Positions 39,310 through 52,479 of a stretch of 64,000 nucleotides of DNA are shown here, piece after piece. The number at the start of each line of letters is the position of its first letter. The stretch's first letter is position 1. Below the pieces are notes generated by a model. It was not told the origin of the DNA, ran no database searches, and worked only from the letters and a program-made list of their open reading frames with translations. This DNA comes from Rattus norvegicus (lineage: Eukaryota; Chordata; Mammalia; Rodentia; Muridae), in NCBI RefSeq assembly GCF_036323735.1, contig NC_086022.1, forward strand, positions 70,686,702 through 70,750,701, written 5' to 3'. A program made the translations under genes and the position numbers.

Positions 39310-39347
<38 letters not shown>

Positions 39348-39363
39348 CATATACATATACATA
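39310..39363. repeat. (AT)n microsatellite with CATA tail
   Basis: About 16 AT units followed by ATAC/ACAT units. Confidence 0.92.
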
Positions 39364-39682
39364 TGCAGAAAGTGTGACAGCATGCATAAAATTAGTACAG
39401 TTTCAAAGGAGACAAGATACCAGCACACAGAAAAAGAAAACACAAATCCCCACCCTAACCAAGAAGGTATTTTCAACTGATAACCACTGGGAATGGAAAA
39501 TAAATACGTTTTCTCCAATTACATGCCACAGGTATATTAACCACACAACTCAGACCAAACCTTATGTTTAGGAGTAGTTGACCAGCATAAAACCACAAAA
39601 TGGACTTCATACTTTTTTTCTTGGTATTTTGTTTCATGTGGATTTGATCTTTTTATCTTATTGTGTTTTGCTTTTGTTTTTG

Positions 39683-39808
<126 letters not shown>

Positions 39809-39914
39809 AGTTAGGTGGGAACAGAGATAGAATATTATAGAAGTTGTAAGGAGAAGGAATATTATTAAAATATGTGGAAACTTTTAAGTAAAATAATTCT
39901 TTTTGGAAGAGTAG

Positions 39915-40115
39915 TAATTCTGAGGGTGGAGACATAGCTCAGCAGTTATGATTACTTACTAGTTTTGTAGAAGACTTCAGTTTATTTCACAAACACATGT
40001 CAGGTGGCTTGTAATCACTTTAGCTCCAGGGATCTAACTTCTTCTAGTCTTTGCACTCATATACATACTCTCATACAGATGCACAGGTATGCACATAATT
40101 AAAAATAAAAACCTT
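39915..40115 (+). mobile_element. B2 SINE
   Basis: Starts with a diverged B2 head ('tggagacatagctcagcagttatga') and proceeds through 'ggtggcttgtaatcac' to an A-rich tail near 40,100. Confidence 0.75.
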
Positions 40116-41453
40116 CAAAAGAGAATTCTACCTCTATTAGATTTTCTCCCTTCCTCTGTAATCTCATGTAATCCTGACAAAATATGGTAATGCTGGCTTT
40201 CAGGGAGTCTAGAAGTTTGCTCAGAAGCTAAATGTCAATATTCCATATATCCAACCAATCATATTCCTTATTTTTTACCTAGTGAATTGAAAATATTTAC
40301 ACAATAAAATGAAGATTAATATTTACAAAATCACTATCCATAGTTGCACAACCTTGAAAGCAGGTAAGTGGATAAACAAGGTATGCTAAATCCACATGTG
40401 GAAATATTTAATTACATTTAACTACAAACATCACAGAAATCTATGTGGTCCTCTTCACTTAAACATGAGCAGTGCTTTTGACTTGCTTAATAGAGTACTC
40501 TAGAGGTTGTGGGATGTCTCCATATGATGATGCTACTGCATAAGGATAAATTATATGCTCTATGAATTTTTCCAATGCCCACAAGAGAATCTCCATGCTT
40601 GCTTGATTACATCAAATGTTGTGAAGCTTAAAGTCAAAGAAGGTATGGTGAGGAAGTTCAGCTGTTGCCAATCTCTCAAATCAATACAGTCTATGAACCT
40701 ATTGTGGTACTCAGCTAACAGTAAGCAGGAAACCAGGGCCCTGTGAAGTGTAAACACTAGACATGAATTTTACTGGGAACTTGAATAATGGATGAATTGT
40801 TTGAAGGTTTCTCAGGAGCTGAGGAGTGAGTCTAGCTTAGTTGTGCCTGAACTATGAAACCAGGGAAACTGAGGTCATAAGAATTGTGCTATTTTAAGGC
40901 ACTAAGTTTGAGTTAAAGACTTGCATACAGCAATAAAACATAATACAAATATATACTTTGTTTGAGACCATATAATAGTGTCTTTGAGAGGAATTTCTAT
41001 ACTCCATGGGAAAATGTTTGTGACTAGAGGGATGGTAAACAGTAAGAAATGGAAAAAAATAGGGAGAAATCTGTGGAAAGATGAATCAGGGTTTAGGAGA
41101 AAAGAATTATGAGTAGAATGACAGAGAAGGACTATTATAGAGAGAAGGATCCTATAAGACTGTTGGAAAGTGGATCTAATTCTTTGTCTTAAATTGGCTC
41201 CCCAAATCGCATGGGAATCTGCATGTCCAGACTCTGAGGGTCCTTGTCCCCAGTTGGTTTTTGATTAATCAATAAAGCTGCAATGGTTAATGGCTGGGCA
41301 GTGTGAAAAAGGTGGGTCTTTTAGGATTCCCAGGCAAGAAGAACAAATCACCAAGACTCAGAAGAATGCATGTATCCCACCTTTGCCTTATCTTATGCTC
41401 AGGTCATTATCATTGAAGGACATTTATTTTCAACTGACTTGATTTTATTCAAG

Positions 41454-41455
<2 letters not shown>
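40116..41455. other. non-coding intergenic DNA
   Basis: No gene seen. 41,190-41,340 ('tttttgattaatcaataaagctgcaatgg') resembles a rodent LTR with a poly(A) signal, but the family is not identified. Confidence 0.4.
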
Positions 41456-41500
<45 letters not shown>

Positions 41501-41670
41501 CAAGTATGCAGATGTGGGTATTATGTGTGAGTACAGATGCCCGTGAAAGCCCATTTGATCCCTGAGAGCTGCGGTTATAGTTGTAAACCACCTGATATAA
41601 GTGCTGGGTGAACTCAGGTCCTCTGGAAGAGCAGAACATGCACTTAATATCTGAACCATCTCTCCAGTCC
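41456..41670 (-). mobile_element. B2 SINE whose tail is a (CA)n microsatellite
   Basis: The minus strand begins with the B2 head (GGACTGGAGAGATGGTTCAG) at 41670 and runs through the B2 body. It ends in a CA tract, seen on the plus strand as (GT)n at 41456-41500. Confidence 0.88.
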
Positions 41671-43154
41671 ATACTTTCACAGTTTTTGTGTGCTATTGGT
41701 GAATTTAAATTAGTGTTTCTTGCATAAGCCTGTAGCAAACTCATTAATTATAATATGAGGAACTCATTGGTAGCTAGTTCACCAGGGAAACTTTGAGAAA
41801 GAAGCTTTGAAATAAAGGGCTTCTGTGGAGAATAATACGATTAATTGTAATGTATGCTTCTCAAATCCTGAAGATGTTAAGAGTTATGGCAGGGAGCACT
41901 GCCAAGAGCCATCTAGGAGTAACTAAAAACTAGCAGGTGATCTTCCTAAGATGGTTCTACCATGGACTAATATTTATGACAGATTTGCTTCTCTAGGCAA
42001 GGCCAAGAAGATTAAATCCTAGGAAAGATTTCTGCTGTATGATTTTCCTGTTATTATTATTATTATTAAATATGTAACAATCAATAGGTATTGGCCTACT
42101 TTCTGAGCAGATTTCTACAGACCTACAAAGATGTACTACCTTGTAGTGATACTATATAAATAGATAATGACTCTATAGAATTCCTCATTTGATTCAAATA
42201 ATTTTAGGAGAATGATTTTAGAGATGGTCTTAGTTGCTAGAAAGATGTAATAAAGTTAGAACCAGGAATATAAAGTGCCCACTCCTCATAATAGTAGGTA
42301 AAGGCTGAATAATAAGAAATACAATGAGCTTTCATAATTACACTAAAAATAGAAATAGACTTGGGATAATTTTGTGTTCAAAGAAAAACATTTAGGTCCA
42401 AGGATAAACTAACAGTTGTGCACTTTGATTAAGCAAGGCAATGTAAAAATTGTTGCTCTGAACTTATGAGTATATTATAATGAAACAATGCTTTGATGTT
42501 AACATCATCATTCATCTGTAACTTCCATTCTATGTAATATTTTATTTCTGAGGTAATTTTCTAAAAAACTTTTTGTCTGTGAAGGTATAAAAAGACCAGA
42601 GAAAAGAAAGTTGCTGTTTGAATGGTTTGGCTTGGGAAGCTTTGCCTACATACATGCATGCATGCATGTATCCAGATGTATGTCTGTTTGTCTATATGTT
42701 TGTGTGTAGGTATTTGTGTATATATGTAAGCATGTATGAATACTTGATTGTGACAGACAGTCAGGCCTGGCCAGAGTGTGGATATTTGAATATTTGAATG
42801 TATATGTGTCTGTTGTCTGCATAAAGCATCTTACTCATTTTCCTTTTCTTCTCCTCTGGTTCACAAAGAGTTAACCAGCTTAGCCAGAAAGGCTTCTGGC
42901 ATTCACCAGAGCAAGGGACACTAGCAGTAAATCCTTTTATTTAATTCCCTGCTGCTAAGCAGCAAGTGTTAATCTCCAGATATTAGCACTGATTAAAGCA
43001 CAAGTAATAGAATTAGCTTTAAGCACTTAAGAAAACAGAGAAGAGTAAGAAAGAGTTAAGTTTTCCTAGTGCTTATTTAAGTATAAAATGTTGAATACAG
43101 CACAGAGAGTTATGTTAATAAAGCAGAGTTAGAGTAAAGAAGACAGAGGTTTTG
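41671..43154. other. non-coding intergenic DNA
   Basis: AT-rich; includes ATGC/TGTA-rich low-complexity DNA at 42,650-42,740. No exon recognised. Confidence 0.45.
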
Positions 43155-43465
43155 TTTTTTTTTAGTTTAAATTTTTTACAGTCCAGTTGTTGCCCCTCTC
43201 CCAATCTGCTCTCCCACAGTTCCTCATCCCATTGTCCCTCTCCCCTATTTCAAGACGATGCCCCCTTCCCTCCTCCCACCAGGCCTTCCCACTCTTTGGG
43301 GCTTCAAGTCTCTCCAGGGTTAGGTGCATCTTCTCCCACTGAGGCCAAACCAGTCAGTCTTCTGCTGTGTATTTGTCTGGGTCCTTGGACCAGCAAGTGT
43401 ATGCTGTCTGTTTGGTGGCTCAGTGTCTGAGATATCTCAGGGGTTTGGGTTAGTTGAGACTGCTG
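43155..43465 (-). mobile_element. L1 3' UTR fragment
   Basis: Pyrimidine-rich on the plus strand with 'ttctcccactgaggccaaaccagtcagtc', matching the rodent L1 3' region on the minus strand also seen at 57,610-57,700. It starts with a T run, the reversed A tail. Confidence 0.8.
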
Positions 43466-44081
43466 AAACCAGTTTTTTTAAACCATAAAATAAGCAAGAA
43501 AGATTTTGGAACCTTTTAGAAGTTATCAGCAAGCATTCAATATAGTTAGAGAGCTAGATGGCCAAACTGCATCTGGAGAACATCAGTCTAAAAGGCAACA
43601 TCCAGTGCTGAGTCCCACTTCAAGCCCACTCCAGGCCAGGCAGGCTCCTGGAAGAGCACCAGTCAGGGAAGCAAAGAGAGGACTTGGGTAAAATGGAATG
43701 AGATGGGAAGAGATGGGCAGAGAACAGCTTGTAGTTTAAATGTTGCCAGCGACTGACTGTGGGGAACATAAAATTATTTTATTATTTCTCCTTCCCTAAA
43801 GCCTGTTTTCCCCCCATGTATTGTTATGCGGTTATTTTTATGTTATTCACATATTTCTTAGGATGCATAGCAGTTATATACTCCTTTGTTTTTTAATCAA
43901 TTATGTTTAGTTTATCTTCTCCAAGTTCCTTAGTGCCTCTCCCATCATGCAAAATAGTTAGAATTATGTTCCAGTGAAGGCTATCGGTCATTTCCATTAG
44001 AGTAATCATTACAAGATTACAGAATTGACTGAATTGTGACAAAGGACACTTTATACTCACACAGTTTCTCATTGCACAATC

Positions 44082-44119
<38 letters not shown>

Positions 44120-44205
44120 AAATAAACAAGTTTGTTACTAAATTTCTCATTGTTCTCAAGGTTTACATTCTGATAAGGGTAGGAGTCATACATTTCCGGT
44201 GATTT
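43466..44205. other. non-coding 3' flank of Prss59, with (TG)n
   Basis: Holds a TG microsatellite at 44083-44119. No gene seen. Confidence 0.5.
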
Positions 44206-44211
44206 TTTATT
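44206..44211 (-). promoter_or_regulatory. candidate Prss59 poly(A) signal
   Basis: AATAAA on the minus strand, about 95 bases after the stop codon of the adjacent protease gene. Confidence 0.6.
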
Positions 44212-44305
44212 GGGTGTTTCCCTTGGATTGTTTTCATTAAGACAGACGGTGAGTTGTCGATCCTCTGTAGAGACTGCATTGTTTTACACTGAGTGGAGTG
44301 ACTTC

Positions 44306-45411
44306 TCAGTGTGAATGCATCACTCTTAGGATCCATCTTGCATAAGGATGAATTTCAGTGAAGAAGCCTTCACTTCCGTTGGTTATACCTGCTTTCCCCC
44401 AGGACAGTATTCCATGCACCCTCCCACTGCAGATGGCTGGAGCAGCTGAGACTTCCTGACAAAAAGAGGTAAGATGTCAATGTCACTTTGTTGTCATAGA
44501 TCAAGAAGAAATCCTAAGATATGGCATGTAGTAGTAGCCAAGTCATCTGGGGGGAATGAATCCATTGTGTGGCAGAAGTGACAACTTTTACTTCTGTCCG
44601 CTGTATTCTCTCCCTTTTCAGTTCAAGTTTTATATAACCTGAGTACAAGTAGGAGTAGGACAGATGGTCCCCCTAGAGTTCTCCTACTCTAAGATCTGGG
44701 AAGGGAATGAGGTACATTGCAGAATCCTAAGTCAGGGAGGGGGACTTGAGCTCTCTTCCCTTTGCTCTGTGGAGAATGCTTTTGATACGTGATGTTTGAT
44801 ATTCTAACACTACCTCTCTCCTTAGTGGACCCTGGACTATCTTCTTGGATGGAGAAAAACAAGGTACCTTAGTTGAAGATTTAACATTAAATGAATGTCC
44901 TATGCACATGATGTTTATTCTCGTTTCTTGTCTCTGTTGATGGAGAGTATTCCAGCAGTCACTTGGGGAACGAGAATACTGATTTGTCCATGTCAAAGTG
45001 TCAGGATCACTATCTGTGGGAGAGAAAAGCCAGATGAGATTCAGAGCTGTTCTTCTGTCCAGTAATCATGCACCAGCCCCTAGTTTGTGAATAAATCAGT
45101 CCCTGAGTAGATTCAATGCAAGTAGATATAGACGCTCGAATCACTCTTGCAGAATCTCCATGTTGGAGAAGTAGATTCCAAAGTTCTTCATCTATCCATC
45201 ATTAGATACATAGTTCTATCTGCTGTGCATAATTCATAATGGTTTGAAAACGTTGTATGGAGATTATAAATGTCCACAAAGAAAAAGAAGCAATATACCT
45301 GTTATCCAAAATTTCTACTACAAACCTTATTGGGTATCCATCTCATCTTCTTTACATTTTATCACATAAAAATGTACATAAAATTACTCTTTTGATCTAT
45401 CTGTCTGTCTA

Positions 45412-45454
<43 letters not shown>

Positions 45455-46256
45455 GTTTATTGTGAGTATTTGTGTATGTGTACATGTATGTGCATGTCTG
45501 CATGTACTTTGTGAATTGGTGAAGATCAAATGACAACTTGTGGGATTCAATTCTTTGCTTCGATTGTGTGGGTTCTGGATATTGAACTCAGACTGTGCCT
45601 TTACTAGAAAAGACACGTTGCTAGCCCCAAACCTCAAATCATGCCTCAGGTAACAATGGAATGCTCTGAGAAATGGATCACTAGGCAAAATATACTTGCA
45701 CAAATCTAAATTGTAAAGACTACTACTTGTCTAAGCTACATTTTATAGTTTGTCATGCCTAGGCTATAACCCTGCCTAGCATGTGACATCAGTGAATGTT
45801 GTCACACGGTGGTAACAAATCATGCATTTAAACATACGTGAATGTAGAAAACTTTGGTATAATACTTTTGGTGTTTTTTAAGCTGTAAAACAGATTTTGC
45901 AGGATTGCTGTTGCATACCTCTCCTCATTGTCTGAAACACCGTTATGCAGATCTTGGTTATTAACGGTTATTTATTTGAATGTGTATCTCCGTAGAGATG
46001 CACGTGCACATGTTCCCTGGAGAGCTTACATTGCTCGTCTCCATCAGAGAAATTGCCACTGTACTCTAAATGTCTGGGTAAAGGAACTTCAACCAATATA
46101 CTAAGTATTTTAATCTCTAATAGAGATGTTAAGAAAAAAACCCAACAACTTATCAAGTGAAGCATTGTGATACCCAAGGAGCTGATAGCAAATCTAGTAA
46201 GACAGAGCCATGTAAATTAGACCAAAACATAACATGTAAGAGAGAGAGAGAGAGAG

Positions 46257-46287
<31 letters not shown>

Positions 46288-49200
46288 GAAAGAGAGAGAG
46301 ATTGATTATGTTCAGTTTTAAGTATTTTATTTTCAAGAAAAAATCACTTGAAAAACTATGTGGAAATAGAAGGGGTCTTTTAGAGGTAGTCTGCCATTCA
46401 TTTTTACTGTTTTGATATACAAAGCTGACACAATAAAATCTTCATATAGTGTAGTTGGCTTTATTTCAAATGACACCTAATAAATTAGTTTTGTAAGGTG
46501 TGATGAAATTTCAAATAAAGCTTAAAAAGTCAATGAGAAAAACCACGTGAAATGTATTTTGTTATTTATAAGGAATATGCTCTTCGATTCCTAGTCAGTT
46601 TCTAAAGTTAAAAGTTACAAACTACTGAGAAAATTCAAGTCCCTATAGTTTATTTTATGTGAAAAAACATATTTATTTGGAAAGTCCTCATTTTCTTTTC
46701 ATGATACCAGAGGCTGGATTTAAACCTGACCAAGCAACTATGAGAAAATCTAAAATAAGCAGGAAGTAACAGCCATCAAGGACTAATAACGTGTATTAGA
46801 AAGCCATGTTGGAAGAGTAGCTCCTGCTCACAGCACATCTCTCTATTCTTCCCAAGTGGGGCCCATAGGGGAGAGAGGTGTGTGCTCATACTAGGGTCTG
46901 TGATTATTTTCCCATGACAGGTGTCACATTAGAGATATAAGTACAAGCATGCTGTAAGAGCCAGCTCCTCTATGAAACCTCCACGTGTGTACCCACAAGT
47001 GCAACACAAAGTATGAAAATTATACTCTGTAGGGAATCAGCACTGGCAAGAGGGTAGATTTTGCTCTTTCAACATTTCTTCGTCATACAGGGTTCAATGG
47101 AAAGAATGTGCTGTAGACACAGTCTGGGTTCCTATGGTAGAGAGTTGAAAGCACCCTATCCCCTCACTCATAACAAAAGGTTTGTTTTGCTTTTCCTAAC
47201 TTCTCCTCTAAGATGTGCGTGGTAGGCTTTCAGCAGTTCCTGGACAGAAGCCCATCCTCCACCTAGAATATCATCTTAGTCAATAAGGACTCCCAGTTTT
47301 TAAAATCTATTTGGATTTAGTTCATTAGTCCCAGTTCTCCAGTATTATAGAAATAGCACGATCTCTAAATTACTGCCTGCCCTATTTGTTGCTGTCAGAG
47401 TAGTTTTCCTGCACCAGTCTCATGAGTTTATCCTGTCACCTCCTGGGAGACCAAGTCTTGCTGGGAATCACTGCAGATTAAGACCTTTAAATATTACCTC
47501 TTCCCATCATGTATAATCAACCACATCTTTCTCAGACACAACTTCCCCAGGATGAAGAAATCAAAGGCAAGCACTTACAGTTATTGTAGTGATTCCAGGT
47601 CCATGTGGGTATAAAGCAGGTTTCATTAAATACCATTGGTTCCATAGCTATGGCTATAGTCCCCACATACATGTCGATAGTAGCAGGATATGAGAGTTTT
47701 ATTAGCATCAAGTCATTTTTCCGGATATTTGCATCAAAATTGGGGTGGACTACAGTCAATGAGTAACCATGTATCTGTTCTTTCTCATTTTTGATGTTGG
47801 GTCGGTAAACTCCCAGTCGGATTTTAGTTCTTGGAGAAAAAGAAAGACAGAGAGATGGAAGAGAATACAGTCACTGAATGTTAAACTACTAAAAAAAATG
47901 TAAAAAGTAACCTTATTCAATCAACCTAGCTTTACTTTTCATCTGCATAATTGAAGCTTACTAACACTGTGTATAAAAGAATAGTTTACAGGATGATTAT
48001 GTTTTTGCCATTCATATGGGATGACCAACATGGGATCTGATATCCAGAGCCAACTCAGTAGATACTATCCTTTTTTTTTTTCTTTTGAGCTGGGGACCAA
48101 ACCCAGGGCCTTGCACTTGCTAGGCAAGTGCTCTACCACTGAGCTAAATCCCCAACCCCAGTAGATACTATCCTAATTAAGATTTGAACAATATGAACTA
48201 GCAGCCAGTAGATAATTTATAACATTTGTTGGGTTCAGAGATTTTTATATACTGTATATTTGTGCAGGCAGATTTTGAACGGTACCTAACTGCTGCTAAC
48301 ATTCTTAGCCTATCCAATGCTCTTCTTGGGACTATATAATTATTTTTGTCATGCATTTTCTACCCTTCCTAGATTCTTAAAACTTCCTAAATAGTGTTGT
48401 AGAGATAGCAAGTCATCATTTCCTGTTATAGTCTCTAGGCAAATTCTGAGCCAAATAGATGCCCCTTTGACAAACTAACCAGTCATGCAACATAACAAAA
48501 CAAACAAGCAAACAAACAAACAAACAAACAAAAACACCATTCCATTTTCAAAGCAGTTCATAGTAATTATGGATGGTACTTTGATTTATAAGCTGCAGCA
48601 TCATATTAGCTGCATTTGTTTCCTATATAAGTCATTCTAATGTAGAGAGCAGGCTTCAGACTCCATTGAGCTAAATTTGTCTTAAACAACCAGAATGCTG
48701 AGTCACAAACAGAGTCAAAGTTCTAAAGAAAACTTCCTTGTCCATTCTTCTTTTTTGAAAAATTCAAATATTGTTTTTATTTAATGTGTATGCATACTTT
48801 GCCCGCATATACGAATGTGTACCATGTATGTGGAAGCATTTCTGAAGGTCAGAAGAGGTCATAAAATTCTCCTGGATCTTTGAGTTGTGAGAAGCTATGT
48901 GGGTGCTGGGAATCCAAGCCCTCTTGCAAGAGCAGCAAGCAATTTTAACTGGCGAGCTGTGTCTCCATCATCTCAATAGATTTCGGACACCCACAAAAAT
49001 AGATTTTCAGAAAGTAAAAGACACACGTTCTTCCTTATATGTGTATCCTAGCTTGTACTGCAAATATGTATATATTAAGCTATTACACCTGGTTATAAAA
49101 TAACACAGAAAGAAGGACAGTGTGTGGTTTAGTAGTGTGTAATGAAGAAGTATAACAGGCAGAGAAGGAACCCATGGGTTATGAAAGAAGATATAAAGCT

Positions 49201-51074
49201 ACGTTTTTCTCCTTCTAATTCTGTCGTGACTTTTTTCTTCTTGTGGTAAATACGTGCATAAGAATGTAATTGATAATGAAACTGCAAATCCATACGTGGA
49301 GCTCCATGGCTTCAGAATGGCCACTCTAAATGTATAGAAACTCAATGATACATATGGAGTTTGGGACTGGGCAGTGTTTGCTTGAGGGAGTCTGTTACTC
49401 TAGTTGTGTGGTGTTGATATTTGTGAGTGCATTTCAATAAAATGATTGACAAATGGATTTTTAAGAGGTGCCTTATATTACACAGAGCTTCCTTGCCTTC
49501 TCTTGTTTACTACCTACATGATGTGATCTCCATCTAAGCCTTCAGTTTCATTCTGTGACTACTACCTCTATAGTCTGTGAGCACTGATTCTTAAACATGC
49601 CATACCCTCAGACCTTTGTTACATCAGAGATTACTCAGTGTTGTTCCCTTGCTCTGGAAGATCCCTAGGCTTTATTTATTTAGCAGCCGTGTGTGTGTGT
49701 GTGTGTGTGTGCGCTTTCTTTTTGTTTGTTTGCCTCGTGTCTTCAAAGAGGTCTAACATAACCACATTATACGTTCCACATGACACATATCATTTCTTGC
49801 TCTACTGTTTTAATTTTACTCTGGATCCCTTCCCTACTTTGGATTATTTATATTAGAATGTCCACTCCACAGGGAAAAGTTCTTTCTACCTTATTCCCTC
49901 AATGGTTCTATGAAAAAGCATTTATGGTATAGTAAATGATTGATGGGTATTTATTGATGAATATTTGAAGTCGAGCTTCAAAGACTTCTCCTTGATTTCT
50001 GTAAGGAAGTGCATAGAAGTGGAAGAAGAGTCTATCTTCTTGGAGCTTCTAATTCCATGGAAAGAGTGGAAAGTTGCTTCTCAGACCAGCTTCAATAGCA
50101 CAGATCCCCCCAAGCTCCTAGGAGTAAGGAAACACTTACGGTAAGGAACAATGAGCAGCAGTGAGCACCCACAGAGGGTCAATGAGAGTTCCAACACAAG
50201 GCTCTGGGCTGGACTTCAGATAGGCCATGTAAGGGACATTAAAATTTTCTGGTAAATATTCATCTGAATCTTGGTCTCCTTTTAGAACAACTTCTGGGTA
50301 ACTAGCTACTAAAGGAAGAACAGAAGTGAACATTTTAGTAAGCTAGTTTAGTTAGGGTAGCTTTCTCTAATCAAAGTTATTAAAAGATAGCAAGGTCTTT
50401 ATTTTTGACATTTCAAAGTTTCACATAAAATAATGTGTCATACAATCTGCACATATGAAGGAAACTAATGGTTATTTTTGTTGAGATGTAACTATATCAA
50501 CGTTGTCTAATATTATCACATGGTATTATCTGATGCTGTTCAGAAATTCTGACAACACTGTGTATTAGGAAAATGAATAAAATCAGTAAGTACTTTAAAT
50601 ATTAGATCTTAACAACCTTTGCCAATAACAGGTGCATAAATAAAATACTTTTTTGACTTTTGCAAACTTAACTTACAATTAGTCTACTTCCCTTCCTGAT
50701 CCCAAATGTCTTAGCATCTTCTCAGGGAAAAGGAATTGTGGCTGTGCAGGAGAAATCATGTCTCAGGTGCCTCCTGTGGATTTCCTAGGGATGTCTCTAC
50801 AGAGGTTTGGCCCAAAGGATATTCAAAATGCTCCCAGATATCAGAGAGACCTGGATAACATGTTGCTAGAAAAATATGAGAGTCTTTGATTTCCTTCAGC
50901 AACTAATTTTGTTTTTAAAATGATTTACCCCCCATCCTATCTCATAAACTATGGGTTGTTATATCACCTTGAGGTCAACCACTGTTACACTTTTCTGGAT
51001 CTCACCCTAGACAGAAACTAGACTCCAAACTCACCTGCTAGACTCAAGAGAGCAAAGATGATAAAAGTCTTCAT
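44306..51074 (-). CDS. Prss59: probable Prss59, non-catalytic trypsin-like protein, five exons
   Basis: Secreted protease homologue of the trypsin-X group. Exons on the minus strand: 51074-51035, 50308-50140, 47829-47579, 45013-44868, 44455-44306. They total 756 bases, 251 codons plus stop, with matching phases and AG/GT borders. Residues 1-13 are a signal peptide (MKTFIIFALLSLA). His is kept in AAHC (66) and Asp in KNDLMLIKL (109). Where trypsin has CQGDSGGP this protein reads TKEVSAAPAIC (about 201-211): no catalytic Ser, and Cys191 is missing. Its partner Cys220 is also missing (SWGKAGITNG). No K/R-IVGG activation site exists after the signal peptide. The other disulfide cysteines (42-58, 136-201, 168-182 pairs) remain. 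It is tandem with Prss58, same strand and exon phases, so it arose by duplication. The symbol is assigned from locus position and likeness to Prss58, less certain than the family. Confidence 0.83.
45395..45456. repeat. (TCTA)n/(TCTG)n microsatellite in Prss59 intron 3
   Basis: Tetranucleotide array mixing CTGT and CTAT units. Confidence 0.93.
45460..45640 (-). mobile_element. degenerate B3-type SINE
   Basis: The minus strand carries a weak B3-like body ending in TG/CA-rich DNA that joins the tetranucleotide array. It is diverged, so subfamily and edges are uncertain. Confidence 0.5.
46239..46301. repeat. (GA)n-(GATA)n-(GA)n compound microsatellite in Prss59 intron 3
   Basis: A GA block, then about seven GATA units, then a second GA block. 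Confidence 0.93.
48057..48174 (-). mobile_element. ID SINE with 15-bp target-site duplication in Prss59 intron 2
   Basis: The element spans 48072-48159, minus strand, flanked by AGTAGATACTATCCT at 48057-48071 and 48160-48174. It has paired changes in the tRNA-like arm ('cttgcacttgctaggcaagtgc') versus the other two ID copies here. Confidence 0.96.
48493..48535. repeat. (AAAC)n microsatellite
   Basis: CAAA tetranucleotide run of about nine units with one interruption. Confidence 0.9.
48780..48990 (-). mobile_element. B3-type SINE in Prss59 intron 2
   Basis: On the minus strand the right end gives a B3/B2 head in altered form (GATGATGGAGACACAGC...). The interior word 'gggtgctgggaatccaagccct' is typical of these elements read in reverse. 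Confidence 0.65.
49689..49712. repeat. (TG)n microsatellite in Prss59 intron 2
   Basis: Short TG run of 11-12 units. Confidence 0.88.
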
Positions 51075-52479
51075 ATCAATTTATGATCTCACTAGAGCAG
51101 ACTAGGTGTTCACACTGGCAACTGCCACAATCTTGAGACCTGGATCCTTGATCACAACAGCTGTAGGAGAAACACTGTGACAGGAGGAAAAGGCAAGGAT
51201 CTTACAGAAATCTTCAGATTGTTTCCTCAGGATCCAATCTATCAAGATGTACGGGAGTCAGCAGGGTTTGGCTCTAACGTAGATGGAGAGGAAGAAGACC
51301 AAAACTGGTTCTTGGTGCTTCCTGTGTGATACTAAAACCTTTCCCAGTCATCAGATGTACCTGCTGACTGCTTCCCTCCCCTCTTTGTGACATGACTTTT
51401 CTCCCCTGACTCCTGCTTGTGACTTTGGACCTGCCTCCCTGGGCACCTCTGCTTTTGCAGTCTCTGCCATCCTCAGAGGCTCTCAGAACATTGATGTATA
51501 AAATGCACCTATCAACCCCCTTTTCTTTCTCCTCCCACTTTGGAGCCAAAGAGCCTATTATTTTTACAAAGATTTGTGGCAAAATCAGGACACAATGAAT
51601 TCTTCAAATTCCCTGTGACAAGACTGAGCTTTTCCTGAGTCCTGGACAACCAGCAAACATCCTTGGCTATGAAACCTTCTCATAGGTAGATTCTGTGACT
51701 GGAAAAGTAATCAACACAGAGTACAATCTCCCCTGAGATTTAGGTCAAGCCTTCTGTACATTTTCTTTTCTGACTCCAGTAAGACCGTTCACTCCTTTGT
51801 TTTCCCACAAATCCAAAAGCTTATACTGGGCCAGATATAAACCTGACAATCTCTCTTTTTTTTCTTATAAACAATGGGGTAAGATAGAAGTTTATTTCCT
51901 CAATATTAGCTATTCTTACACATTTTCTATTCAGCAAACTGGGATTTCCCCATAGATTAAAAAAACAACCCTGACTCTTTAATTTCTCCATCTAAAACTA
52001 ACATAATCTTCCTCATCCCATAAAGGTTTGGGGCAAAACTGATCTACAGATACTATTTGGATGGAATAGTAAATAAAACCAGTTTCTTTTTTACTTTTAT
52101 GTTTTTGTGACTTTTGTACACTGCTTTTTTTCCAAATGAACCATATTTTTTATAAGAAAATCTGACATAATTTCTTGATTGCTATCTGCACCTTGAGATA
52201 GGTAACAAATAGTTAATAGGTTTACCTATACTTTTATTGAGAATTTTATTAGTGCATATAATTATGATATATTTTTCCTCCAATTTTCCTCCCCTACTCT
52301 CTCCATATCTCTCTCAACAAAACGACGTGATTTAGTGACAACTGAGGAAATTATGCTGAGGTGGTGACTTTACAATTGGCATTCTATTGGATTCACACTT
52401 AAGAAACTTCTTTAGCGTCATCTGAGGGGCAATAATAATACTACATTTTAACTCAGAGTATAGTATTAATACTTAAATA
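51075..52479. other. 5' flank of Prss59
   Basis: No exon recognised. A minus-strand frame at 51274-51582 (about 100 codons) is open, but it has no visible family or splice support and overlaps presumed promoter DNA. Confidence 0.45.

Noticed and set aside
51274..51582. 102-codon minus-strand frame upstream of Prss59
   Set aside because: Composition is charged and repetitive, with no homology I can recognise. It probably occurs by chance in the 5' flank.
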